Shown: positions 53,563 to 62,332, counted from the first letter of the stretch. The stretch: 64,000 nucleotides of DNA from Flavobacterium notoginsengisoli (GCF_014207905.1 NZ_JACHLB010000002.1:124001-188000), one strand, 5' to 3'. Notes: generated by a model from the letters alone, not told the origin. Made by a program: numbers and translations.

Positions 53563-54921
53563 ATGAAAGAAGATGGAAGAATATTTACAGATCTGAAAAG
53601 TGGAACAATAGTCTGTTTGAAGATTTCTATGATCTTTGCTGTAATATTTTCAGCTTCTTTAGGAGACGATTTAAATGTTAGAAATGTTCTTTTGACTTTT
53701 TTCATAAGCTGTATTTATTCTTTCGGATTAGGTTTTGGAAACGGTTTCCTAAATGTGCTTTTAGATAGAAAATGGGATTGGCTAGAACAAACGAATCTCC
53801 GAGTTTATTACGGAATTCTGGTAACTGTTTTGTACACCGTTCCTGTAGTACTAGCCATAAACTATTTCATTTTTGTGGTATTGCAAGATGTGAGTTTAGA
53901 GGTGTTTTTTGGAGCAAGAATGATATGGGTACATCTTTTTTATATCATTTTATCCTTAGGAGTTTCGACTTTTTTGCAAGCCAGAAGTTTCATGGTAAAA
54001 TGGAAAAAAGCTTCGAAAGTTGAAATCACACAACAAAAAATCATAGCCGGAACAGCAAGTGCAAAATTTGAAAGTTTAAAAAACCAGATTGACCCGCATT
54101 TTCTTTTTAATAGCTTGAATGTTTTAAGTTCATTGATTGAAGAAAATCCAGATAATGCGCAACGTTTTACCACTTCTTTATCTAAAATTTATAGATATGT
54201 GTTAGAACAAAAAGACAAAGAATTGGTTTCTGTTGAAGATGAATTATCATTCGCAAAAACTTACATGAATCTGCTTAAAATGCGTTTCGAAAATAGTTTG
54301 TTTTACGAATTGCCAACAGAAAACACCAATCCAGAAGCAAAAGTAGTTCCGCTTTCTTTACAGCTTTTGTTAGAGAATACAGTGAAACACAATATTGTAA
54401 GCGAACAGAAGCCATTACATATTAGAATATTCATTGACGGAGATTATTTAGCAATTCAAAATGATCTTCAGAAAAAAGAAGTTTTGCAAGACAGACAAGG
54501 TGTTGGATTGCAAAATATTGTAAACCGATACGGAATTGTAACTGACAGAAGAGTAAAAATTGATCAGGACGAAAAGAATTTCACAGTTAGAATTCCAATT
54601 TTAACCAAACAAATTACAGTTATGGAAATGAGTACAGAATATACAGATGAAGCAAAAGCTTATTATAGAGCCAAAAAAAGAGTTGAAGAACTAAAAGGGT
54701 TTTATGGAAATATTATTGCATACTGTTGTGTGATTCCGTTTTTAGTATTTATCAATTTAAGATTTTCGCCAGGATTTCAATGGTTTTGGTTCTCTGCTTT
54801 AGGATGGGGGTTTGGCGTAGTTATGCATGCTTTCAAAGTTTTTGGATACAGTTCAGACTGGGAAGAACGTAAAATAAGAGAGATTTTAGAAAGAGATAAT
54901 AAACAAAAAACATGGAAATAA
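53563..54921 (+). CDS. LytS-type sensor histidine kinase with C-terminal 2TM domain
   Basis: A 452-residue membrane kinase. Four helices lie at about 18-34, 45-62, 83-107 and 120-140. The His_kinase region follows with the phospho-acceptor H179 in NQIDPHFLFNSLNVL, and the ATPase part has LLLENTVKHNI and the G box GVGLQNIVNRYG. From about residue 355 a 2TM module is fused (YRAKKRVEELKGFYGNII, then FGVVMHAFKVFG and WEERKIREILE). The four following genes encode the same module alone. The stop codon overlaps the next start (TAATG). The partner regulator is the LytTR gene at 56310. Confidence 0.93.
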   Translation: MKEDGRIFTDLKSGTIVCLKISMIFAVIFSASLGDDLNVRNVLLTFFISCIYSFGLGFGNGFLNVLLDRKWDWLEQTNLRVYYGILVTVLYTVPVVLAINYFIFVVLQDVSLEVFFGARMIWVHLFYIILSLGVSTFLQARSFMVKWKKASKVEITQQKIIAGTASAKFESLKNQIDPHFLFNSLNVLSSLIEENPDNAQRFTTSLSKIYRYVLEQKDKELVSVEDELSFAKTYMNLLKMRFENSLFYELPTENTNPEAKVVPLSLQLLLENTVKHNIVSEQKPLHIRIFIDGDYLAIQNDLQKKEVLQDRQGVGLQNIVNRYGIVTDRRVKIDQDEKNFTVRIPILTKQITVMEMSTEYTDEAKAYYRAKKRVEELKGFYGNIIAYCCVIPFLVFINLRFSPGFQWFWFSALGWGFGVVMHAFKVFGYSSDWEERKIREILERDNKQKTWK

Positions 54922-55247
54922 TGACTGAAAAAGATTTTACTGAAGCAGACCGTTATTATGATGCTCAGAAAAAAGTAAAAGAAATAAGAGGGTTTTATGA
55001 GCATCTTACCGTATATGTTTTATGCAACCCAATTGTAATTATTGTTAATTATATGACTTCTCCAGAATATTTGTGGTGGATTTGGTCGGTGATGGGATGG
55101 GGAATTGCGATAGTTTTACACGGATTGAAAGCTTTTGAATATCCGCCTTTTTTTAATAGAAAATGGGAGGATAAGAAAATACAAGAACTTCTAGAAAAAG
55201 AAAATAAACGAAGACTTGAAAGTAATCATGGAAACAAATTTGAGTAA
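54921..55247 (+). CDS. 2TM-domain protein, copy 1
   Basis: A 108-residue protein made of one 2TM module: YYDAQKKVKEIRGFYEHL, two hydrophobic helices (about 30-48 and 58-76), then WEDKKIQELLEKE. It is a paralogue of the C-terminus of the kinase. I start it at ATG 54921, which overlaps the kinase stop (TAATG). An ATG at 54912 is possible. Probably a membrane subunit or modulator of the kinase. Confidence 0.85.
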   Translation: MTEKDFTEADRYYDAQKKVKEIRGFYEHLTVYVLCNPIVIIVNYMTSPEYLWWIWSVMGWGIAIVLHGLKAFEYPPFFNRKWEDKKIQELLEKENKRRLESNHGNKFE

Positions 55248-55557
55248 TAATCAGGAACAAGCTATTTTGAAAGAAATGGCAAGTAAGAAGGTAACACAGC
55301 TAAAGTCTTTTTACAATCATTTATTTGTTTATGTTATCTCGATGATTGTATTTCTTCTTAAAGAATATACCGATTTGCCACTGCAATTTTTTCCAATTAA
55401 ATATATCAATTGGGTGGTTATGATTATTTGGTCGGCCGTAATATTGGGTTCTGCAATTGATATGTTTGCTTCGTATAAAATTTTTGGCAGACAATGGGAA
55501 CAACGAAAACTGAAAAGCATTTTAGAAAAAAAATATAAAAAACAAAAATGGGAATAG
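55228..55557 (+). CDS. 2TM-domain protein, copy 2
   Basis: A 109-residue 2TM protein: MASKKVTQLKSFYNHLFVYV, two helices, then FGRQWEQRKLKSILEKKYKK. The ATG at 55228 overlaps copy 1 by 20 bp. A TTG at 55216 would add four residues. It is the most diverged of the four: the G-W-G-x-G-x-x-x-H motif between helices is replaced by IIWSAVILGSAIDMFASY. Confidence 0.82.
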   Translation: METNLSNNQEQAILKEMASKKVTQLKSFYNHLFVYVISMIVFLLKEYTDLPLQFFPIKYINWVVMIIWSAVILGSAIDMFASYKIFGRQWEQRKLKSILEKKYKKQKWE

Positions 55558-55559
55558 TA

Positions 55560-55865
55560 ATGGAAAGGAATTTAAGCGAAGAGGAAAGATATATTGCGGC
55601 TAAAAAGAAAGTCGAAAATATCAAAGGATTTTATGGAAATCTAGTTTCTTATATACTGGTAAACGCAATTTTAATCTTTATCAATTTATATACATCACCA
55701 CAATACTTATGGTTTTTTTGGCCACTTTTATGGTGGGGAGTTGGAGTTATCTTTCACGGATTAAAAGTTTTCGAAGTTTTCCCAGGAATGGGTAAAGAGT
55801 GGGAAGAAAGAAAAATCCAAGAATTTATGGAGAAAGAAAAAGAGAACAAAAACAAGTGGAAATAA
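55560..55865 (+). CDS. 2TM-domain protein, copy 3
   Basis: A 101-residue 2TM protein: YIAAKKKVENIKGFYGNLVS, two helices with WWGVGVIFHGLKVFE between and after, then WEERKIQEFMEKE. The ATG at 55560 is 2 bp after the previous stop. An ATG at 55548 would overlap it. The tail NKNKWK is shared with copy 4 (NKNKWE) and the kinase (KTWK). Confidence 0.85.
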   Translation: MERNLSEEERYIAAKKKVENIKGFYGNLVSYILVNAILIFINLYTSPQYLWFFWPLLWWGVGVIFHGLKVFEVFPGMGKEWEERKIQEFMEKEKENKNKWK

Positions 55866-55888
55866 TTTATTAAAATAAAAATATAGTT

Positions 55889-56269
55889 ATGGGACGTTTT
55901 AGAAGAGAGATGTACGAAGAATATGCTAAGCAACATTCGGGAGAATACACTAACGATGAAAACTACAATGCGGCATATAGAAAAGTAAAAAAAATTAAAG
56001 GCTTTTATTCACATTTAAAAGTGTATTTCATTGTAAATATGATTATTATTGTATCAAGTTTAAGTAGAAATCATTTAGGAAGCGGAATCGATTTCAGCAG
56101 TTTATACGAATGGCATACTTATTCTACAGCATTCTTTTGGGGAATTGGTCTAGTAGCGCACGGATTGTCTGTTTTTGCTTCTGAATGGTTCTTTAACTCA
56201 GATTGGGAACAAAGAAAAATTCAAAAATACATGGATAGAGACGCTTCAAATAAAAATAAATGGGAGTAA
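55889..56269 (+). CDS. 2TM-domain protein, copy 4
   Basis: A 126-residue 2TM protein with a longer N-terminus (MGRFRREMYEEYAKQHSGEY), then YNAAYRKVKKIKGFYSHLKV, two helices with FFWGIGLVAHGLSVFASE, and WEQRKIQKYMDRD. It is 23 bp after copy 3 and 40 bp before the LytTR gene. Confidence 0.87.
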   Translation: MGRFRREMYEEYAKQHSGEYTNDENYNAAYRKVKKIKGFYSHLKVYFIVNMIIIVSSLSRNHLGSGIDFSSLYEWHTYSTAFFWGIGLVAHGLSVFASEWFFNSDWEQRKIQKYMDRDASNKNKWE

Positions 56270-56309
56270 CTTTGACCTAAATATTCTTTCAAATTTCATA
56301 GTATAGTAA

Positions 56310-57074
56310 ATGATCACATTAATTATAGAAGACGAAAAACCGGCAGCGAGATTGTTGCAAAGAAAACTTGAAAAGTTAGAGGTAACTGTAGAAACAATGC
56401 TTCATTCGGTTGAAGAATCAGTTCAATGGTTTGAAAATAATCCACATCCGGATTTAATTTTTCTGGATATTCAGCTATCTGACGGTTTGTCTTTTGAAAT
56501 TTTTGAGAAAATCGAAATCAAAAGTGCTATCATTTTTACAACAGCGTACGATGAATATGCCTTAAAAGCGTTTAAATTAAATAGTATTGATTATTTATTA
56601 AAGCCAATTGACGAAGATGATCTGGAAGTCGCTGTTTCTAAATTTAAAACTCGAATTCCAAAAACGGCAGAAACTTCAAATCTGCAATTAGATTTTGAAC
56701 AGATTCGACAGATGCTTTCAAATCCTTTCGAAAAATCATATAAAAAGAGATTTACGGTCAAAATTGGTCAGCATCTAAAAGTTATTACTACAGAAGAAAT
56801 TGAATGTTTTTTTAGTGAAAACAAAGGAACTTACATTCATACATACGATAATCGAGATTACTTAATCGATTCGACTTTAGAAATCTTAGAACAAGAATTA
56901 GACAAGAAGGATTTCTTTCGCGTAAGCAGAAAATTTATTGTTCCGCTAAAAGCGATTAAAGAAATTCAGGTTTACACTAATTCACGTTTAAAAGTAATTT
57001 TACCAAGTTACAAAGAGGATGAGGTAATTGTAAGTCGTGAAAAAGTGCAGGATTTTAAAGCTTGGCTAGGATAA
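56310..57074 (+). CDS. LytTR-family response regulator
   Basis: A 254-residue regulator. The receiver has IIEDEKPAA at the start, phospho-acceptor D53 in LIFLDIQLSDG, and the conserved Lys in LLKPIDEDD. The LytTR DNA-binding domain covers about 150-252 (FTVKIGQHLKVITTEEIECF, FRVSRKFIVPLKAI). It is the last gene of the operon that starts with the TPR protein and LytS kinase. It presumably binds DNA after phosphorylation by that kinase. It ends directly against the convergent gene at 57075. Confidence 0.95.
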   Translation: MITLIIEDEKPAARLLQRKLEKLEVTVETMLHSVEESVQWFENNPHPDLIFLDIQLSDGLSFEIFEKIEIKSAIIFTTAYDEYALKAFKLNSIDYLLKPIDEDDLEVAVSKFKTRIPKTAETSNLQLDFEQIRQMLSNPFEKSYKKRFTVKIGQHLKVITTEEIECFFSENKGTYIHTYDNRDYLIDSTLEILEQELDKKDFFRVSRKFIVPLKAIKEIQVYTNSRLKVILPSYKEDEVIVSREKVQDFKAWLG

Positions 57075-57590
57075 TTATCTATCCTGAGTTGACATAATTT
57101 CTATCGCTCCAAATTTCCAATCGGGATTCATTTTTACCGCAACAGAAGGCTCTATAAAAGCAATTGATGTTATTTTAAGTACATCATCATTATTTGGAGT
57201 GGTTTTGATGTATCTAACAAGTTCAGCATAAGGCAAATTTTTAACTTCAGCTTTACTTCCTATAACACCAATTTTAGATAAACGATCAACTGTTGGAATT
57301 TCTTTTTTCAATGAAGAATTTTCGATGTTATCTTTATAAAATGTTTCCAAAATATATTTATTGGTAGCAAAGATAACCACGCCTGAATTTGAGCCGAATT
57401 TTTCTAAAATCTCGCTTCGAGTTCCTTTATAGATAAATAACTGCATATCATTTGGATCAATATGCTTAAGTTTATTTTGATCCATATAGCCAATACTTTT
57501 TGAATCTAAAATAACTAATGGATTGTCTTTTGTCTGTCCAGAAATAAAACAAGTAAAAAATACAGTTAAAACAGCGAAAATTTTTTTCAT
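57075..57590 (-). CDS. Secreted protein of unknown function
   Basis: A 171-residue protein with a signal peptide ending ISGQ near residue 19. The segments NPLVILDSKSIGYMDQNKLKHI and MQLFIYKGTRSEILEKFGSNSGVVIFATNKY recall the plug-like or TonB-linked secreted domain seen in some Bacteroidota proteins, but I do not recognise a family with confidence. Its stop codon abuts that of the LytTR gene with no gap. Confidence 0.7.
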   Translation of the reverse strand: MKKIFAVLTVFFTCFISGQTKDNPLVILDSKSIGYMDQNKLKHIDPNDMQLFIYKGTRSEILEKFGSNSGVVIFATNKYILETFYKDNIENSSLKKEIPTVDRLSKIGVIGSKAEVKNLPYAELVRYIKTTPNNDDVLKITSIAFIEPSVAVKMNPDWKFGAIEIMSTQDR

Positions 57591-57660
57591 CTAATAATTA
57601 TTTAGTTAATCATTAATGATGCAAGATAGTGTTTTTGAGAGAATTATCTTGTGTTTATGT

Positions 57661-57692
57661 AAAAAAAGAGCCTCATATTGAAGCTCTTTTCT
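57661..57692 (-). terminator. Terminator of the heme A synthase operon
   Basis: An 8-bp stem (AAAAGAGC at 57664-57671, GCTCTTTT at 57683-57690) is followed on the minus strand by a T run. Confidence 0.82.
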
Positions 57693-57706
57693 ATTTGATT
57701 TCTTTT

Positions 57707-58732
57707 TTATTTACTCAATCTATGTAATGTAAATGTCATGGCGCTTAAAAGGAAAAATGCCATAATCTGGTGAATTAAACCTAAAGCCAAAGGAACGCTG
57801 TACAATAAAGTAAAAACTCCCAGTAAAAATTGAATGAATACAAAAACAACTAAAGTGTTTATTCCGTTTGCTTGAGTTCTTGTAAGTGTATATTTTTTGC
57901 TTTTAAAGAAAAGAAAAAGAATAATCGCTACAACAACGTAGGCAAAAGTTCTATGTACAAACTGAACACCACTTTTTCCTTCAATTAAATTTTTGATTAA
58001 AGACGATTGCTCAATAAAAACAGATTCATGAATAAATTCTCCATCGCTCATTAAAGGCCAGTGATTGTGAATTAATCCCGCATTTAGTCCAGCAACAAAA
58101 CCACCATAAATAATCTGAATTAATAATGCTACTAAAGCAAAACGAGCAATTTTTCGAAGCGGTAATATTTTATTGATATTCCTTTCAGGATAAATTAAAT
58201 CTAAAGCTACCCAAAGCGTATAAGCAAATGTGATAAACGCAAAAGTTAGGTGTAAAGAAAGTCTAAAATGGCTTACATCTGGATTGTCGATTAATCCGCT
58301 ACGAACCATAAACCAACCCAAAAATCCTTGGAAACCTCCCATTGCCAAAAGAACTACGCATTTTTTAATGGTTGGTGTATCTAATTTCTTTTTAGCTAAA
58401 AAGTAAACAAATGGCACAAAGAAAACCAATCCGATGATACGACCAATAAAACGGTGAAACCATTCCCAGAAGTAAATGAATTTATAATCGGCTAATTGGA
58501 AATCGTTGTGAATATTGATTTTTTGGTATTCAGGAAACTTTTTATATTCATCAAAAGCGGCCTGCCATTTGGCTTCTGTTAAAGGTGGAAATGTGTCAGT
58601 TACCAAATGCCAGTCGGTCATTGATAAACCTGAATTGGTTAGACGAGTAATTCCGCCTACAACAACCATTAAAAATAATAAAACACAACCCGATAGTAAC
58701 CAAATGATTACTGATTTATTCTCTTTTTTCAT
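57707..58732 (-). CDS. COX15/CtaA-family heme A synthase
   Basis: A 341-residue membrane protein with eight predicted helices. It has the conserved GGITRLTNSGLSMTDWHLV after helix 1, the histidine segments EWFHRFIGRIIGL and SHFRLSLHLTFAF, NHWPLMSDGEFI, and VQFVHRTFAYVVV. It oxidises the C8 methyl of heme O to heme A for cytochrome oxidase. It overlaps the preceding small membrane-protein gene by 4 bp, and that gene in turn overlaps the nucleotidyltransferase gene. Confidence 0.95.
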   Translation of the reverse strand: MKKENKSVIIWLLSGCVLLFLMVVVGGITRLTNSGLSMTDWHLVTDTFPPLTEAKWQAAFDEYKKFPEYQKINIHNDFQLADYKFIYFWEWFHRFIGRIIGLVFFVPFVYFLAKKKLDTPTIKKCVVLLAMGGFQGFLGWFMVRSGLIDNPDVSHFRLSLHLTFAFITFAYTLWVALDLIYPERNINKILPLRKIARFALVALLIQIIYGGFVAGLNAGLIHNHWPLMSDGEFIHESVFIEQSSLIKNLIEGKSGVQFVHRTFAYVVVAIILFLFFKSKKYTLTRTQANGINTLVVFVFIQFLLGVFTLLYSVPLALGLIHQIMAFFLLSAMTFTLHRLSK

Positions 58733-59100
58733 TCTTTTCCGATTAATTCGATTTCGTTTTTGTTTTTTGTTTTGGAAATTCTTTTTATATAGAATTTTGC
58801 AATAGATATATTTGTTAAATAAGCAACAGGGAAGGTCAAACTTGCATAAATAATTCTTCCAGAATAAGCTTCGGGATCAATTTTGAAGCCCAGTATTTGG
58901 TTAATATATGGATTTATTAATATCAACAAAAAAAAACACATATATATAAAAAGCAAAAAGATACTCATTAAGAAAAATATTAATTTATGGATAAAAGATT
59001 TTGTTGCAATATTTTTCAGTTTTTTATAAAACATATAGTTTGGATGTATTATAATGAATGCAATTAAAATCCAATAAATCACAACTATAACATCTCTCAT
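58729..59100 (-). CDS. Small membrane protein of unknown function
   Basis: A 123-residue hydrophobic protein with three predicted helices (about 5-22, 38-64 and 84-102) and a basic C-terminus. No family was recognised. Four-base overlaps with both neighbouring genes support that it is translated. The link to heme A synthesis is positional only. Confidence 0.72.
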   Translation of the reverse strand: MRDVIVVIYWILIAFIIIHPNYMFYKKLKNIATKSFIHKLIFFLMSIFLLFIYMCFFLLILINPYINQILGFKIDPEAYSGRIIYASLTFPVAYLTNISIAKFYIKRISKTKNKNEIELIGKE

Positions 59101-60527
59101 TTCTTAAGAGTTAGATTTAACTTCGCAGCTCTTTTAATCACAAAATCATAAGCGGCCTGATATTCATTTGGGATATCTCCTTCCAAAATAGCTTCTTTTA
59201 CAGCTTCTTTTAAAATTCCGATTTCTCGTGAAGGTTTCAAATCAAACATTTCCATAATTTCTTCTCCTGTAATTGGTGGCTGGAAATTACGTACATGATC
59301 GCGTTCTTCAACCTCGACAATTTTTTTGCGGACAACTTCAAAATTCTTATGATATTTCTTGAATTTTGCAGGGTTTTTAGTTGTGATGTCAGCTTCACAT
59401 AAAGTCATTAAATCTTCTACATCTTCGCCGGCATCAAAAACCAAACGACGAACTGCGCTGTCAGTCACAATATCCTGTGCCAAAACAATCGGACGCGAAC
59501 TCATAATGACCATTTTCTGTACGAATTTCATTTTATGGTTCAAAGGCATATGCAAACGTTCGAAGATTTTCTTTGCCATTTTTCCACCTAAAAATTCATG
59601 TCCGTGAAAAGTCCATCCTTGTTTTTTAGTGAAACGTTTTGTTGGCGCTTTCCCGATATCGTGCAATAATGCTGCCCATCGTAACCAAACATCATCTGTA
59701 TTTGGACAAATATTATCGACAACTTCAAGCGTATGATAGAAGTTGTTTTTATGTGTATGACCTTCAATTTCTTCCACCTGATTCAAAGCGGTTAATTCAG
59801 GTAAGATTAAATCTAGAAGTCCGGTTTTGTATAAAAGCAAGAATCCTGTAGAAGGTTTTGGTGTAGAAAGAATTTTGTTCAATTCGTCTACAATTCTTTC
59901 GCCAGAAATAATCTTGATGCGCTCTGCATTTTTTGTAATGGCATTCAGAGAATTTTCTTCAATTTCGAAATTCAATTGTGTAGCAAAACGAATCGCACGA
60001 AGCATTCGCAAAGGATCATCAGAATACGTAATATCTGGATCCAAAGGCGTTTTGATTGTTTTATTCTCTAAATCAGTTAATCCGTCAAATGGATCTAAAA
60101 GATCACCAAAATTAGTTGAGTTTAATGATAAAGCCAGTGCATTGATCGTAAAATCACGACGATTTTGATCATCTTGTAAAGTTCCGTTTTCTACAATTGG
60201 ATTTCGGCTGTCACGAGTGTAAGATTCTTTACGAGCGCCAACAAATTCGATATCCGTGTCTTCAAAACGTAGCATGGCTGTTCCGTAAGTTTTAAAAACC
60301 TGAACTTTTGGTTTGTTCGGTAGTAAATCAGAAACTTTAAGCGCCAATTCAATTCCGCTACCAACAGCAACTACATCAATATCTTTTTTAGAACCTCGAT
60401 TTAAAAGCAAATCACGAACAAATCCGCCGATCACATAAGAGTCAACTTTTAATTCTTGAGAAGCTTTCGAAATGATATCGAAGATTTTGTTTTGTAAAGC
60501 AGTTTTATAGTTTGTTTGTATCGCCAC
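59097..60527 (-). CDS. CCA-adding enzyme / poly(A) polymerase family nucleotidyltransferase with HD domain
   Basis: A 476-residue enzyme. The nucleotidyltransferase head has YVIGGFVRDLL and the metal Asp pair D49/D51 in DIDVV. RRDFTINALA and the RNA-binding RDDPLRMLRAIRFATQL-like segment (SDDPLRMLRAIRFA) follow. A C-terminal HD domain has LLHDIGKAPT. It probably adds or repairs the CCA end of tRNA, needed here because the tRNA-Glu genes do not encode CCA. The start codon is GTG at 60525-60527, and it lies within a CGCCACGAATTCAC repeat arm. No internal Met offers an alternative nearby. Confidence 0.92.
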   Translation of the reverse strand: MAIQTNYKTALQNKIFDIISKASQELKVDSYVIGGFVRDLLLNRGSKKDIDVVAVGSGIELALKVSDLLPNKPKVQVFKTYGTAMLRFEDTDIEFVGARKESYTRDSRNPIVENGTLQDDQNRRDFTINALALSLNSTNFGDLLDPFDGLTDLENKTIKTPLDPDITYSDDPLRMLRAIRFATQLNFEIEENSLNAITKNAERIKIISGERIVDELNKILSTPKPSTGFLLLYKTGLLDLILPELTALNQVEEIEGHTHKNNFYHTLEVVDNICPNTDDVWLRWAALLHDIGKAPTKRFTKKQGWTFHGHEFLGGKMAKKIFERLHMPLNHKMKFVQKMVIMSSRPIVLAQDIVTDSAVRRLVFDAGEDVEDLMTLCEADITTKNPAKFKKYHKNFEVVRKKIVEVEERDHVRNFQPPITGEEIMEMFDLKPSREIGILKEAVKEAILEGDIPNEYQAAYDFVIKRAAKLNLTLKK

Positions 60528-60545
60528 GAATTCACTAATTTTTAT
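60522..60545. repeat. CCGCCACGAATTCAC repeat, copy 1
   Basis: CGCCACGAATTCACTAATTT at 60522 and onward matches the arms at 60930, 61183 and 61312. It covers the GTG start of the nucleotidyltransferase gene and reaches the stop codon of the GxxExxY gene (60542). Confidence 0.85.
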
Positions 60546-60916
60546 AAAATAATACGTTTATGTTCAAGTGAGGTTGAATTAAAGTTTGCCAAAATTGCTA
60601 ATTTATTTTTGGAAACTTTTAGATAATTAAGACATTGTGAAATATATTTTGGATGCAAAAAATCACTTGATTTTATTTCAAGTATAATTTGATCAAACAA
60701 AACAAAATCAGCGTAAAATCTGTGATCCAATATTATGTCTTTATAATTTACCAAATATTCTTTTTCTCTTTCAAATGGAATATTGGCTTTCTTAAATTCA
60801 TATTCTAAAGCATCTTTATAAACAATTTCAGAAAAACCTCCACCTAAATTTCTATGAACATCGAATAAAATTCCCATTATTTGATAACTTTCCTGCTGAT
60901 ACAATATTTTTGTCAT
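60542..60916 (-). CDS. GxxExxY-family protein
   Basis: A 124-residue protein of the GxxExxY family, related to PD-(D/E)XK nucleases. The name motif is GFSEIVYKDAL and the nuclease-like core is YADFVLFDQIILEIKSS, with an Asp and an E-x-K in the expected order. Activity of the family is not established. The gene lies between direct copies of the CCGCCACGAATTCACG repeat, 14 bp from the nucleotidyltransferase start. Confidence 0.88.
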   Translation of the reverse strand: MTKILYQQESYQIMGILFDVHRNLGGGFSEIVYKDALEYEFKKANIPFEREKEYLVNYKDIILDHRFYADFVLFDQIILEIKSSDFLHPKYISQCLNYLKVSKNKLAILANFNSTSLEHKRIIL

Positions 60917-61495
60917 GATCTAAATTTTTCCGCCACGAATTCACGATTTTTTCTAATTAATTTTTAAAAAGTTAATTCGTGAATTTTTGGCTATTATTTA
61001 GAATACAACTTTCAATTTTTGTATTGAAAATGTTTTTGGAATTTTATGGTTGCAAATTTACAACATAGAAAATGCCTATTATAATCTATCGGTCACTTTT
61101 TTGAATAAATTCACAATTTTTCAATTGAATTTTATGGAAATAAAAATCATTGGTGGTGTACTATGCGAATTGATATAAATTTTCCGCCACGAATTCACAA
61201 ATTATTTTTAATTGATTTAAAAAACGGGATAATGAATTACTCGAATTCATTCGAAATTATAGTTAGATTTTAAAAAATAAATTCATGAATTTTTACATGA
61301 TCTAAAATTTTTCCGCCACGAATTCACGAATTATTTTTAATTAATTAAAAAAAAATCGTGTAATTCATTACCCTAATTTATGTAGAAAATAAACTCAAAG
61401 ATTGTAAAAAATAAATTCGTGAATTCGTGGCTAAAAAAAATATACCACAATAAAACAAATCAATTACAATAATCAGTTTTTAAAATTGCAATTTG
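60917..61495. repeat. 607-bp gap filled by CCGCCACGAATTCACG repeats (copies 2-4)
   Basis: Copy 2 begins at 60930 with an inverted partner at 60971-60991. Copy 3 begins at 61183 with a decayed partner near 61279-61295. Copy 4 begins at 61312 with a good partner at 61413-61431. Copies 2 and 4 share an extra upstream CATGATCTAAA. In copy 2 that CAT is the start codon of the GxxExxY gene. No intact gene lies here. Confidence 0.92.
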
Positions 61496-61503
61496 TATTT
61501 TTG
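61496..61503 (+). promoter_or_regulatory. -7 promoter element of yaaA
   Basis: TATTTTTG matches TANNTTTG and lies 20 bp before the yaaA ATG. No TTG at -33. Confidence 0.5.
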
Positions 61504-61523
61504 AATCATAGAAAAAAGCACAC

Positions 61524-62282
61524 ATGAAAATTGTTATATCTCCAGCGAAATCATTGAATTTCGAAAAAGAATTACCAACTCCACAATATACTGAACCTTC
61601 ACTTTTGAAAGAAGCGAGAGTGGTTCATAAAGTAGTAAAAACAAAAAAGCCAGCTGAATTATCAGAACTAATGTCGATCTCAGACAAACTAGCCGATTTA
61701 AACTGGAAAAGAAATCAAGACTGGAAAACACCTTTTACACCAGAAAATGCACGTCCGGCAGTTTATACTTTTGATGGCGATGTCTATACAGGTTTAGACG
61801 CTTATACCATTCCGTTAGAAAAATTAGATGTTTTGCAGGATAAATTGAGAATTCTATCTGGTCTTTACGGACTTTTAAAACCTCTTGATTTAATGCAGGC
61901 GTATCGTTTAGAAATGGGAACTAAAATGCCAGTTGGAGAATCTAAAAACCTGCACGAATTCTGGAAACCAACCGTTACAAAAGCTTTAAACAAAGAATTG
62001 AAAAAAGATGAATTATTTGTGAATTTAGCGAGTAACGAATATTTTTCTGCTGTAGATGTAAAAGCTTTAAAAGTTCCTGTAATTACGCCAGATTTTAAAG
62101 ATTACAAAGACGGAAAATTAAAAATGATCAGTTTCTTTGCTAAAAAGGCGAGAGGTATGATGGTTCGTTATATTATAGATACTAATGCAGAAACGATTGA
62201 TGACTTAAAAGGTTTTAATTATGAAGGATATCAGTTTGATGCGAATCTTTCTAAAGGAAATCATTTGGTTTTTACAAGATAG
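61524..62282 (+). CDS. yaaA: Peroxide stress protein YaaA
   Basis: A 252-residue protein of the YaaA/UPF0246 (DUF328) family. It begins MKIVISPAKSLNFE, the family start, and has PAVYTFDGDVYTGLDA, ILSGLYGLLKPLDLMQAYRLEM and the C-terminal FFAKKARGMMVRYII. In E. coli YaaA limits free iron during hydrogen peroxide stress and binds DNA. It is monocistronic with repeats on both sides. Confidence 0.96.
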   Translation: MKIVISPAKSLNFEKELPTPQYTEPSLLKEARVVHKVVKTKKPAELSELMSISDKLADLNWKRNQDWKTPFTPENARPAVYTFDGDVYTGLDAYTIPLEKLDVLQDKLRILSGLYGLLKPLDLMQAYRLEMGTKMPVGESKNLHEFWKPTVTKALNKELKKDELFVNLASNEYFSAVDVKALKVPVITPDFKDYKDGKLKMISFFAKKARGMMVRYIIDTNAETIDDLKGFNYEGYQFDANLSKGNHLVFTR

Positions 62283-62292
62283 ATTTTGTAAA

Positions 62293-62325
62293 GGTACTAA
62301 GGTTCTAAGATGCTAAGGGACTAAG
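62293..62325. repeat. Period-8 CTAAG array after yaaA
   Basis: GGTACTAA, GGTTCTAA, GATGCTAA and GGGACTAA in exact period 8, starting 11 bp after the yaaA stop. Confidence 0.88.
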
Positions 62326-62332
62326 TTTTTTA

